NCBI GenBank assembly: GCA_033032175.1
Contig: CM065320.1
Span: 9,796,001 to 9,860,000 of the forward strand
DNA: 64,000 nt
Direction: 5' to 3'
Source: Saturnia japonica
Lineage: Eukaryota; Arthropoda; Insecta; Lepidoptera; Saturniidae
Shown here: positions 48,571 to 59,447 of the stretch, piece after piece
How positions within the stretch are numbered: the stretch's first letter is position 1
Layout: each line of letters begins with the position of its first letter
Position numbers and translations under genes: made by a program
Notes under the pieces: model-generated
What the model saw: the letters and a program-made list of their open reading frames with translations, nothing else
The model's database searches: none
Told to the model about the DNA's origin: nothing

Positions 48571-49267
48571 AGTAACAAATACACTCGTATGTACAATAAA
48601 ATATATCGATTCGTCTCTCCAAATAGAGCGTGACAGCGCCCACGCCCGCGTAACAACCGTTCTCTCCGCAGAGGACGGGCGGTCAAATTCGCTCCCGCAC
48701 ACTCCATACGTTCACCCTCTTTAGCGGGTGACCCAAGCCTAGGTCCGTTCCTCGGTATGAAACCCTTGGGTCAGGCAACCGCCCGCGCGATACAAGTGAC
48801 ACTATACGTGCAGCACTTAGTTACCCACATACAACATTACACACGTATGAACAAACACACGTGCACACCATACAGGTACATAGGTTCTGTGAGGGACCTT
48901 TTTTTTTCTTTTTTTACGCTAGTTAGTGTAGAAAACATTTCTGATTACTGAATACACATACGCACGGTTTCTTCCTTCCTCCCAGGAGGAAGGGAACATG
49001 CCTATGTGTATAATTGAGTTAGCTCGAATCGTAGGTGTAGGAATTCAGTTAGTTCGCGACTTATTTGCGCACGCGACGACCGCCCGAGCCGAGGTCCGGC
49101 CACTCTGGCGCCCTCGTGCGAGTCGTCCTTATAACTTTCGTGGCTGAGTGCTCTCCGCGCTCGCCCCCAAGTCCGGTGAAGCTGTAAAAGCCGCAGCGGC
49201 TTTAGGGCCCCTAAGGCTAACAGTGTAGTCAGTTCTAAAAAAAAAAAAAAAAAGTAACAAATACACT
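48571..49267 (+). mobile_element. GC-rich A-tailed retroposon (family G), longest copy, with 15-bp TSD
   Basis: The body at 48586-49252 (667 bp) ends in about 16 A. It is bracketed by the perfect direct repeat agtaacaaatacact at 48571-48585 and 49253-49267, as expected for LINE-type target-primed insertion. It is markedly GC-rich against its AT-rich surroundings, contains a (T)n-rich spacer around 48899-48918, and has no sense ORF. The first ~150 bp lack tRNA-type box A/B, so it is not a clear tRNA SINE. It could be a LINE 3' UTR or a retroposed non-coding RNA. It is nested in the left LTR of the composite. Confidence 0.8.
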
Positions 49268-49343
49268 TTATATTCAACCTTCTGATTGTATGTTTCATTT
49301 ATACAGACTACCTAATCTTAGAGTGGCACAGTAGACCCTAAAG

Positions 49344-49361
49344 TGGTGACCCCGACGTGAT
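49344..49361 (+). promoter_or_regulatory. Primer-binding site for tRNA-Trp
   Basis: TGGTGACCCCGACGTGAT is the exact reverse complement of ATCACGTCGGGGTCA plus CCA, the 3' end of metazoan tRNA-Trp. Partial copies at 50091-50105, 53122-53136; full copy at 52375-52392. Confidence 0.8.
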
Positions 49362-50105
49362 ACGTCAGCACAACCTTCTTCACAAAGCTACGTCATCATC
49401 ACTTCCTCAAGCTTTCGAGCAGCGAGTCAATACAGCCAGCCAGCATCCACGGCTACTACGGGTATTCTGACCATACGCATGCAGCGGATGACGCATGCGC
49501 ATTCCTGGTCAGCCCCCACAGCCTTCTTAGCGACCTTGGCACAGCACACTGCACTTCAGCCGGTCAGCAAGCAGCAGAAAACGCACTTCTCTCCTGGTCG
49601 ACGCAGCAGCCAATCACCGCAGACAGTTCTGACTCACCGTGAACTATGCGACATCATCCCGACTCACTGGGGCAATCACCGCAGACAGTTCCGACTCACC
49701 GTGAACTATGCGGCATCTGGTTCCGACTCACTGGAACATACACACTGGCCCGGCAAGCATCAAGATGTATGGACGACTCAACCTGCTATCGACCTCCGGT
49801 CTCGGAGGGGAGTGATGTAGCGACATCTCTCGCCACAACTGACGCATCAACGCATCGACACAACTACGTAGCGATACATAGCGACATCTATCGAGTCACA
49901 TAGGACGCATCCTACTATCCTACATTACGCTATAGAAATTAACTCTATCGTTGAGTATATATACAAGAACCCGACTACAAAAGTCGGGGCAGCTGCCCGC
50001 CAGACATAGCACCCGTCTGGCCGGAGGATCCTCCCCTTTTCTATGGCGGATGAGGAACTTTACTCTCTGTTCCTCACACCTCCGCTAAAGTGGTGACCCC
50101 GACGT

Positions 50106-50222
50106 TTCTAATTATATTAAAGTCTATGTTACTCGCTGATACAAAGAATTTTTAAAATCGGTCCCGTAGTTTTTTAGAGTATTAATTAAAAACAAAAAAT
50201 CAAATCTTTCCTCTTTATAATA
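50106..50222 (-). repeat. H2 repeat, right half
   Basis: Continues the H2 repeat of 48083-48193 after the LTR composite, ending 'aatctttcctctttataata'. Confidence 0.6.
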
Positions 50223-50475
50223 TTCTTATAGAAAATATCAAATTTTAATGAAATATGAATATGTAACTTTAAAGGTGTTTTACGTAGGTAATAATATAGT
50301 ATAATAACTGTAAGTACCGCCTAGGTGCATAAAATCTCTGTAGGTATTAGTAATTCATAAAGTTTTCGTTAACATAATATAGCCGTTAATTAAAAAGAAA
50401 AATCTCTAGTATTTATGTGTAAAACTTAACGCATTTCCTAGGGATGTGTTTTTAAAAGAATGTAAGAGAGGGAAG

Positions 50476-50590
50476 TAGGGTCGATTCGATACTACTGAGT
50501 ATCGAACCTTTTCATTCGATACTGAGTACTGGTATCGAACGAAAACAGTGGTATTGAATCGATTCGCGTCACGATATCGTCCTCGCCCTG
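50476..50590. mobile_element. TCGATAC MITE, truncated at the duplication junction
   Basis: Left inverted end tagggtcgattcgatac at 50476, then repeated 'tatcgaa' motifs. It stops at 'cctcgccctg' where unit C2 begins. The full element is at 53507-53862. Confidence 0.75.
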
Positions 50591-53500
50591 TAAAAATTGT
50601 TGGTGACGAATTATGTTTTTTTTTTTTTAAATATTTTAGCTTAGACTTACTGTTATAAAAACCACTTGAATATTATAAACTTGTTTCATAGTTAAGTTAT
50701 AATTAAAAAACAATAAAAATCACATACCCATGGTTTAGAGTACCGTATTTACAACCATCACAATTTTGTGCATACGGTGATGTAAGGGTGGTTATGGTAA
50801 TGTGAACATTGCTTGCGTAATTCAATAAAACTATCATTTTATTTTACTTTATTTTTGTTGGGTTCGCGTCACTTCCACTCTGCGTGAGGGCGGGGTGGGC
50901 GTGACACTTCCCGGTTTGGACGAGCGATTTTATTTAGCCGAATGCCCGTCTCGTAGAGACTGACTATACTGTTAGCCTTAGGGGCCCTGAAGCTTCTGAC
51001 GGCCTTTACAGCTTCAATGGACTTGGGGGCGAGCGCTTAGGGCACTCAGCCGTTATAGTAAAAAAAGTTCCCAAAGTCCCAACATAATAACTTATTAGAC
51101 ACAAATCACACAGAAATATTACACGATTTCATCCGTGTTAATTTTATACAACAAACCTCGCAACGCATCCGTGTAGGTAATTTTTTATACTTTGTGTAAA
51201 ACTATCGACATTTTTATGAGGAATTTGTAGCTGCTATCAAGCTAAATATTATCAATCACAAATACGATCTCATCCTTGCGTTAAGCACATGCGAACCTAC
51301 CGCATTGAGGAAGCGCTCCACAGGATGCCACCCGGAAGACTAGCGCCGATACTCCGTCTTCACAATAGCGCAACATTAATAACGCAATAAATAACGAAAG
51401 GGATCGGCCGAAAACAATACCCCAAGCGGACGCTCCTCGGCACCATGGCGCTCGACCCGCTACCGCATCTTTTGGGCTACGACATCTATTGTCCACACTG
51501 CATTGTCCACACTGCATTGACCACACGCAAGCAAGGAACAAGGGACCGGATTCTCCCACTCTGACAGACACATATGTTCGGTTATAAAGACCCGAACATT
51601 TTAGTAACAAATACACTCGTATGTACAATAAAATATATCGACTCGTCTCTCCAAATAGAGCGTGACAGCGCCCACGCCCGCGTAACCACCGTTCTCTCCG
51701 CAGAGGACGGGCGGTCAAATTCGCTCCCGCACACTCCATACGTTCACCCTCTTTAGCGGGTGACCCAAGCCTAGGTCCGTTCCTCGGTATGAAACCCTTG
51801 GGTCAGGCAACCGCCCGCGCGATACAAGTGACACTATACGTGCAGCACTTAGTTACCCACATACAACATTACACACGTATGAACAAACACACGTGCACAC
51901 CATACAGGTACATAGGTTCTGTGAGGGACCTTTTTTTTTCTTTTTTTACGCTAGTTAGTGTAGAAAACATTTCTGATTACTGAATACACATACGCATGGT
52001 TTCTTCCTTCCTCCCAGGAGGAAGGGAACATGCCTATGTGTATAATTGAGTTAGCTCGAATCGTAGGTGTAGGGATTCAGTTAGTTCGCGACTTATTTGC
52101 GCACGCGACGACCGCCCGAGCCGAGGTCCGGCCACTCTGGCGCCCTCGTGCGAGTCGTCCTTATAACTTTCGTGGCTGAGTGCTCTCCGCGCTCGCCCCC
52201 AAGTCCGGTGAAGCTGTAAAAGCCGCAGCGGCTTTAGGGCCCCTAAGGCTAACAGTGTAGTCAGTTCTAAAAAAAAAAAAAAAAGTAACAAATACACTTT
52301 ATATTCAACCTTCTGATTGTATGTTTCATTTATACAGACTACCTAATCTTAGAGTGGCACAGTAGACCCTAAAGTGGTGACCCCGACGTGATACGTCAGC
52401 ACAACCTTCTTCACAAAGCTACGTCATCATCACTTCCTCAAGCTTTCGAGCAGCGAGTCAATACAGCCAGTCAGCATCCACGGCTACTACGGGTATCCTG
52501 ACCATACGCATGCAGCGGATGGCGCATGCGCATTCCTGGTCAGCCCCCACAGCCTTCTTAGCGACCTTGGCACAGCACGCTGCACTTCGGCCGGTCAGCA
52601 AGCAGCAGAAAACGCACTTCTCTCCTGGTCGACGCAGCAGCCAATCACCGCAGACAGTTCTGACTCACCGTGAACTATGCGACATCATCCCGACTCACTG
52701 GGGCAATCACCGCAGACAGTTCCGACTCACCGTGAACTATGCGGCATCTGGTTCCGACTCACTGGAACATACACACTGGCCCGACAAGCATCAAGATGTA
52801 TGGACGACTCAACCTGCTATCGACCTCCGGTCTCGGAGGGGAGTGATGTAGCGACATCTCTCGCCACAACTGACGCATCAACGCATCGACACAACTACGT
52901 AGCGACACATAGCGACATCTATCGAGTCACATAGGACGCATCCTACTATCCTACATTACGCTATAGAAATTAACTCTATCGTTGAGTATATATACAAGAA
53001 CCCGACTACAAAAGTCGGGGCAGCTGCCCGCCAGACATAGCACCCGTCTGGCCGGAGGATCCTCCCCTTTTCTATGGCGGATGAGGAACTTTACTCTCTG
53101 TTCCTCACACCTCCGCTAAAGTGGTGACCCCGACGTTTCTAATTATATTAAAGTCTATGTTACTCGCTGATACAAAGAATTTTTAAAATCGGTCCCGTAG
53201 TTTTTTAGTGTATTAATTAAAAACAAAAAATCAAATCTTTCCTCTTTATAATATTGGTATAGAAAATATCAAATTTTAATGAAATATGAATATGTAACTT
53301 TAAAGGTGTTTTACGTAGGTAATAATATAGTATAATAACTGTAAGTACCGCCTAGGTGCATAAAATCTCTGTAGGTATTAGTAATTCATAAAGTTTTCGT
53401 TAACATAATATAGCCGTTAATTAAAAAGAAAAATCTCTAGTATTTATGTGTAAAACTTAACGCATTTCCTAGGGATGTGTTTTTAAAAGAATGTAAGAGA

Positions 53501-53622
53501 GGGAAGTAGGGTCGATTCGATACTACTGAGTATCGAACCTTTTCATTCGATACTGAGTACTGGTATCGAATGAAAACAGTGGTATTGAATCGATTCGCGT
53601 CACGATATCGTCCTCGCCCTGT
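50591..53622. repeat. Tandem duplication 2, unit C2 (about 3.03 kb)
   Basis: Repeats C1 with scattered substitutions. It contains the family G fragment (50966-51051), H2 left half, LTR start (51226), TSD (51603-51617 and 52284-52298) around the A-tailed retroposon (51618-52283), primer site (52375-52392), second LTR (52847-53121) and partial primer site (53122-53136). Confidence 0.9.
51226..53136 (+). mobile_element. Composite LTR element, unit C2 copy
   Basis: Same structure as 48194-50105, offset 3031-3032 bp. It shares the family G insertion with an identical TSD, so both copies descend from one already composite insertion. A few substitutions separate them. Confidence 0.65.
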
Positions 53623-53862
53623 ACAAGTATCGAAACTTCTCGAATCCGGTACCAAAACCTACCACAGCCTAGTTGAAAGGAATATAGCTAAAAAAGGTCA
53701 TTCCCGCAAATCTTCCTTGTAATCACAAAAAAGCTACTTTGATCCATTATTAAAGAATGATTTGAGTACTCACAAGTATCGAACCTTTGAAGTGGTATCG
53801 AATGTATCGATACCTTAATGAGTATTTGGTATCGATCAAAGGGCGGTATCGAATCGTCCCTA
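53507..53862. mobile_element. Full-length 356-bp MITE with subterminal TCGATAC repeats
   Basis: Inverted ends tagggtcgattcgatac (53507) and gtatcgaatcgtcccta (to 53862) differ at one base. Between them, many 'gtatcgaa'/'ttcgatac' motifs occur in both orientations near both ends. Clustered subterminal motifs are typical of hAT-like elements, where they bind transposase. The target duplication is not clear. No ORF. Confidence 0.7.
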
Positions 53863-54480
53863 AAAGGAGGTATGAATATGAGATAGACCTGCAATCTGTT
53901 GAGAAACTTGGGTCTTGTTTGTTGATCGTCGTTATTGGGACGTACTTCCGACTTCGTACTTCATAGTCAATCTTAGATTGGTTTCAACTAACTAGTTTAA
54001 ATTTAAACTCAAATCGTAGATTCGTTATTGGGTTCGGCCGTAAGATCAAGACGTATCCATCGTTATCGTTAATTACTTTATTTTAATAAATAAAAAGCTC
54101 CGCGCTAGCAGAGCATCAAAAATTCGTATTTGACTCATTTCAATGTTCCCCTCCTCGGAAATCTTTAGTAAAAGGCGAAAGATTTATACGTATTGAAGGA
54201 AAACCAGAGTTAATTTAAATTATTCGCTTCACCGTAGTCTATAATCACACGAAAATCTGGACACCATACTGTAACTTATCAATATAATCGTGTAGCGCCA
54301 TCGTGTATTTTGTATGGTTAAGCGTTTGTTAAGTATATACTGTTGTCCAACACACAGTTTAACATTCAAACTCAAGAAGCTTGGGTTTAATAATAATAAG
54401 TTATTTATTCAGTTAATAATATGTCCATTTTAATAATAATAATAATTTTAAGAGTTCTTAATTAATAAAAATAAAAAGTT
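53863..54480. other. Unassigned AT-rich spacer
   Basis: Between the MITE and the LINE remnant. Contains several 'aataataat' runs. No gene or recognisable element seen. Confidence 0.4.
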
Positions 54481-54486
54481 GTCATT

Positions 54487-55993
54487 TTAAATAAATCCCG
54501 CAAAATGGACGCGAATGCAGTGCTGCAATATCGGACAGTCGACTCTCTTTGCGATCACCTGCGGGATGCTGCTGGTACTGGCCATCGGCAATTGTATGAC
54601 CTTATCGACAAACATCTGTGATGCACTACAGTGCCGAGCCAGCCCCAACAGCACTCTGAAGGCGTTATTATATTGTACCTTGTAGGTATTTATATCCTTC
54701 CGCGAATAGTTGACCCACAGGCTGCATGTATACAGTGTCTGGCAGTAAGCTTTAAAAAGATAAATTTTCACTGGTCAAGAATATCGTGGAAACCTGCGAG
54801 CTAACATATTGCTTCGGTCTGCGGTAACCCAATGCCCCAAGTATGTATTTAAAAGCAAAAACACGTTTGAGAGTTATTGCTGGTATCTCGCCAATGTGTT
54901 TACTACGCACTTAAATATAAAGAGTTAACTCTTACTGGCATTGTACTCGAGGCCGTGAGCCGCCGCATAGTCCTCACAAATAATTAACAACTTTCGGATT
55001 GCACTGATTGATGGACACAAGAGCACCATGTAATCTGCATAACTAATATTATTAACTGTCGTACCGTCTAATCAACAACCGTTGATTTCCAGAATTGACT
55101 AAAGTATTTATTAATATGCTGGGGAGCTATTATGTTCATTTTTATTTGATCTTGATTGATCTGACACCATTTTAATCTTAATTTAAACTCTCTTCAGTTT
55201 TGGTCATTTGTATAAATATGGGTCCCTCAGAGGGTTTACCAAATGCTATCCAAGGCATGAATGAAAGTCGAGCCTTTCTGTGAGCATCTGTAACATGCCT
55301 GTTCCATCCAATAACAGTCCTCCTTCCTCTTATACATTTGGATGTTGATAAAGCTGCAAATTCCCTTAATATACATACAACGTCATTATACATGTTATCG
55401 ATTATACTAAAATGCGTTTTATTATTACAGAAATTATCTCAACACTCCCTTAATTCTAAGGGAAAATCAATACGTTTTATTAGCCTTTCATTACATATTT
55501 TATAATATTTTTTAATTTGACACAAGTCTCTTTCACCCTATATAACTTTATGCATCTGACATTTTTGACTTATTTTAATTTGTATAATATCTAAATTACA
55601 AGTAATTACTATAGGAAAATGGTCAGACCAAACTGTGTTATAGAGAATTTTCATTTCAATAATTGATTGCCATGCAGCTTCAGTAACTACACAGTGATCC
55701 AGCCACCTTCTACAACCATGCGACTCACTTATATATGTATACGTGTCCGATGGTAGTGATTCTATATCAGCACAACGTCAATTGTTGTCATTGCAAAATT
55801 CTATAAGTTCATTACTAAATGGTTCTAAAGGATGAGCATTAAAATCTCCTAATATATAAACAGATTCAATATTGCAATTTTCAACTATAGCAGTAATTTT
55901 TCTCAGACACTGGGTAAATTGGAAACTATTTTCCGATGAGTCAGTGGGCATATACCCTGAAAACAGCAAAATCGAGCGACCTTGAGTGCTCAC
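54487..55993 (-). pseudogene. Rearranged non-LTR retrotransposon (endonuclease and late RT, jockey/CR1-like)
   Basis: Minus strand, 5' to 3'. 55993-55700 is an APE-type endonuclease with ILGDFNAHPLEPF, SESHGCRRWLDH and the terminal WSDHFPI motif. 55560-55180 is degraded linker, ending near RDPYLYK. 55075-54920 is RT palm, with SYADYMVLLCPSISAIRKLL, where the catalytic YADD reads YADY, and HGLEYN. 54771-54487 is the RT tail (LFKAYCQTLYTCSLWVNYS, VQYNNAFRVLLGLARHCSAS). The first RT blocks are missing between 55180 and 55080, and there are several stops. It is non-functional. Confidence 0.8.
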
Positions 55994-56153
55994 TTTTATC
56001 GCAGAGTATTAGTGTACTATTTATGGGTAAAACGATAACTTTTTTTCTCATAGCGACGAGCTCTTTAAATTATTTATTTAAAATTGATATTTTGTTATGA
56101 AATCAAAAAATAATCATATAAAGTTTTTATATTTTTATATTTTTCTAGAAAAG

Positions 56154-57188
56154 ATGACGCATACTCATCCACCGCCACGCCAAGCCGCCGACTTACCTGT
56201 ATTCACTGGAGCGATCAACGAGTGGCTGCCATTCAAAGCAGCTATGAGGGACTCCACGCAGCTGTATCGTTTCTCGCCGATAGAAAACATAGCGCGCCTA
56301 CGTAACAGCCTGCGTGGGGACGCCCGCGACGCAGTGGCAGCGCTACTACACACCGCGAACAATCCAGATGAAATCATGCGGACACTGGAACAATGTTTTG
56401 GCAGGCCGGAAGTAATTATAGACAAGGCGCTGGATGATATGCGGAAATTACCACGACCGGGAGCGACCGCAAGCGAACTGAACGCGTTCGCAGTAAAATT
56501 ACAGAACATCGTCTGTGTTTTACTAAATCTCGACAAGCGGAGTTACCTGTACAACCCGATGCTGGCTCGGGAAGTATTAGAAAAACTTAGCCCACACCTG
56601 AAGTCCCGGTGGTGTGACTATGCGGAAGAGAACGACGGAACAACGGATCCAGAGGTCGTTGTATTATCACGCTTCCTAATGCGTGAAGCGAGCCGTGCGT
56701 TAAAACACACATATGCGCCCGCCACCGCTTCGACAGCGACCTCTAGACGCGAAGTATTGAAGCCTGCCGCACCGCAGGTCGCCGCCAGAAAGAGACAGAA
56801 CGTCTTTGCTACGGTGGACACAGAAACCGAACATCTGTGTCCTAGCTGCGATAAGCCCCATCCGTTGTCTCGGTGCCCGCAATACAAGGCACTGAACGTC
56901 GAGCAACGGTGGGAACTAGTGAAGAGCAAAGGCGTCTGTTTCAAATGTATTGACAAACGCCATCGTCGTGTGTACTGCAAAGGAAAGCCGTGCGGTATTA
57001 ACTCCTGTCGTCGTCCGCATCACTCGTCGCTTCACAACGACAGACCAAGCGATAGCGAAGAGCAAGCTCAAAACAACGTGACACCGTCAACGAGCGAGAC
57101 GGTAATGGCTGTCGCAACAACTATAGAACCGAGACAGATTATACTAAAAATCTCGCTCTGTTGGACGAGGGCTCGACTATATCGCTAA
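56154..57188 (+). mobile_element. BEL/Pao retrotransposon gag
   Basis: From Met 56154 (an in-frame ATG at 56097 adds 19 AT-coded residues that look like flank) to a stop at 57186-57188. The middle matches the DUF1759 gag domain of BEL/Pao (FTGAINEWLPFKAAMRDS, LRNSLRGDARDAV, LEQCFGRPEVI, LEKLSPHLKSRW). It is followed by cysteine/histidine knuckles, CPSCDKPHPLSRCP and CFKCIDKRHRRVYC, that bind RNA. The frame leaves gag about 10 codons before its stop, where pol continues in the -1 frame at about 57140-57156. That may be an indel, since many BEL elements have one gag-pol frame. No 5' LTR or primer site precedes gag. Confidence 0.85.
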
Positions 57189-59418
57189 TCGACGAGGACT
57201 TGGCCAAGGACATCGGAGCGCATGGACCGTCACATCCACTGCAACTAAAAGGCGTCAATATGGGCAAAGAGTACACGAATAGCCAAATTGTACAAGCGAA
57301 GTTGTACGAACCGGGCGGCAACAAGAAGCACGAGTTCCGAGCTCGAACGATAAAAGCACTCCAACACGCTCACTTGCGCAATTTGAAAGTGAAGCAGGTG
57401 TGCTATGAGAAGGCGAGGCCGCGTATATTGATAGGTACGGACCACTGGGAGATGATCGTATGCAGAGAGCTACGCGTCGGCAAACCGAACCAGCCGGCGG
57501 CGTCGAAAACTCAACTGGGTTGGGTGGTGCACGGAACCGCACCACACGTGATCATCGGCCACAGCGAAGCCCTGCTACACATATACGCACCTGAACGCAA
57601 CACTGGCAGCGAGATCCGGAACGAAAGTCTACACGAGCTCGTAGAACGGCACTTCAAAATAGACGCGCTCGGCGTAGCCCGCAAACCGAGAATCAGCGAC
57701 GCCGACAAGCGCGCGACGCGAATACTCGACGGAACGATCCAACAACGCAGTGAAGGCTACGAAGTAGGTCTACCGTGGCGCCGCGATGACGTAGTACTAC
57801 CTAATAGCTACAATATGGCGCTACGACGACTTCACTCGATAGAACAGAAAATGGATCGTTCCACAGAGTTTGCGGCGGCGTATACAAGTCAGATCAAAAA
57901 CTTGTTTAAGAAGGGCTACGCCGTACGCTGCGAGGGACACGAACAGACTAGCAACATCAGCTGGTTTTTACCTCACTTCGCTGTATTCAACCCGAACAAA
58001 CCCGGCAAGCTACGAGTAGTATTCGATGCCGCGGCACGCAGTGGAACTACGAGTTTAAACGACGAGTTATTAGAGGGACCGGACCTGCTACGATCGCTGC
58101 AGGGGATTTTATTCCGGTTCAGAGAGAAGCCCGTCGCCGTCACTGCTGATATAGAGGAAATGTTTCTGAGAATACGAATACGCGAAGCGGACCAGCCGGC
58201 ACAACAATTTCTGTGGCGAGGCAACGACCGGAACAAGCCGCCACAGAAATATAAAATGAGATCGTTGATATTCGGCGCAGCAAGCTCACCGTTCATAGCA
58301 CACAGTGTACGCGACCGCAACGCTGAAAAGCATGCACGAACGCATCCAGACGCGTTCAAGGCAATAACGCAGAGCCACTACATGGATGACCTGGTGGATA
58401 GCTACAACGATGAAGAAACAGCTATCCACACTATAAGGGAAATACAAGAAGTCCACACAGTAGCCGGCTTTACGTTACGCGGATGGAGCAGCAACCGAGC
58501 GAGTGTACTCAGTGGAACACCGGATGAGCTACGCGCACGATCGCCCGCACAACTTGGTGGGCATGAACAAGAAAAGATCCTGGGCCTATACTGGAATGCA
58601 GCTACGGATGAACTAGGGTTTAACACGTCCATGCATCGGGTACCAGCCGATGTACGCGCACGCAAGCGGGCACCTACAAAGCGAGAAGCTCTGAGTGCGG
58701 TTATGTCAATCTATGACCCGCTCGGCTTACTCAGCCACTACACGATACGCGCGAAAATATTCCTGCAGAACCTGTGGCGCTTACAGATCGGCTGGGACGA
58801 CGAGATACCCGAAGAGGACGCAAGTTCATTCGACGACTGGCTACAACAGTTAGAACATGTAGCAAACCTGCGCTTGCCGCGATACTACAGTTTGGCACCG
58901 ACGGGGATAACAGAATTGCATATACTGTGCGACGCGAGTGAACAAGCATATACGATATACGGTGACGGCTACATCGACGTAGCACTTGTAGCTGCAAAAT
59001 CTAAAGTAGCCCCGAGACGCGTACAAACAATACCGCGTCTCGAATTACAAGCCGCCGTCATCGGAGCACGCCTGAGCGACACTATACGTCGTGAACATCG
59101 CATAGATATCGCCCGCACAGTATACTGGACCGATTCAACAACTGTCGTGCACTGGATACGGAACGACAAGCGCAGATATACACCCTATGTCTCGCACCGT
59201 CTAAGTGAAATAGCTCAGCCGACAGCACGCGCCCTCTGAACGTCGGAGACTTGGTCGTGGTTGTCGACTCCGCCTTGCCGCGCAACACCTGGCCGCGCGG
59301 AATCGTCACGAGAACCTACACCGGACCAGATGGAGGAGTGCGGAGCGCCGACGTGAAGACGAGGAGCGGTGTGTTCCGGCGCCCGACGACGAAGCTCGCC
59401 GTCCTGAGAGGAGAGTGA
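57156..59418 (+). mobile_element. BEL/Pao pol, copy 1, with integrase deleted
   Basis: The pol frame starts with the aspartic protease block ALLDEGSTISLID (57156; Glu where Ser/Cys/Thr is usual between Asp and Gly). It continues through GTDHWEMIV and QLGWVVHG, then reverse transcriptase: GKLRVVFDAAA, VTADIEEMF, FGAASSPF and the catalytic SHYMDDLVDS. Next come SIYDPLGLLSHYTIRAK and RNase H (LHILCDASEQAYTIYG, IPRLELQAAV, VYWTDSTTVVHWI). At 59236 the frame stops. After a frame change, 59237-59418 encodes the DUF5641 tail of integrase (LNVGDLVVVVDSALPRNTWP, GPDGGVRSA). So the end of RNase H and the zinc-binding and catalytic core of integrase are deleted. The element cannot integrate by itself. 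Confidence 0.9.
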
Positions 59419-59447
59419 GGCTGCGCAGGCTACGCCGGGGAGAGAAC

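Larger units (their letters stand above)
48194..50105 (+). mobile_element. Composite LTR element, CsRn1/Kabuki-type (tRNA-Trp primer), unit C1
   Basis: Order: an LTR-like region starting TGTAGC (48194-49343, with a family G insertion inside), the 18-nt primer-binding site TGGTGACCCCGACGTGAT (49344-49361), a 454-bp internal stretch without gag or pol, a purine tract cggaggggagtga (49803-49815), a second LTR starting TGTAGC (49816-50090), and again 15 nt of the primer site (50091-50105). The site is an exact complement of the 3' end of animal tRNA-Trp including CCA; tRNA-Trp priming is known for the CsRn1 clade of Ty3/gypsy elements. The two LTRs share only their extreme ends, so they come from different elements. 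It is inserted in an H2 repeat. Confidence 0.65.
47559..50590. repeat. Tandem duplication 2, unit C1 (about 3.03 kb)
   Basis: Starts at 'taaaaattgttggtgacg', inside the last 345 bp of unit B, and ends at 'cctcgccctg'. It repeats at 50591-53622. The 345 bp shared with duplication 1 therefore occur at 44201-44555, 47559-47904 and 50591-50937. Confidence 0.9.

Noticed and set aside
48249..48707. 152-codon minus-strand ORF, repeated at 51281-51739
   Set aside because: It runs across the border between an LTR and the inserted A-tailed retroposon (TSD at 48571-48585), so it cannot be an inherited gene. Cys/Arg-rich composition reflects GC-rich DNA read in reverse.
49343..49361. Interpreting the first primer site plus flanks as a genuine tRNA-Trp gene
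   Set aside because: Only the 18-nt complement of the tRNA 3' end is present; no tRNA body on either strand.
49479..49820. 113-codon plus ORF in the LTR composite (and 52510-52851)
   Set aside because: It resembles no gag. It arises from an internal duplication of 'cagacagtt.cgactcaccgtgaactatgcg' and ends in the LTR start.
57245..59309. Minus-strand ORFs of 60-130 codons across the BEL pol (and the second copy)
   Set aside because: Shadows of the long pol frame; Ser/Arg-rich, no family match.
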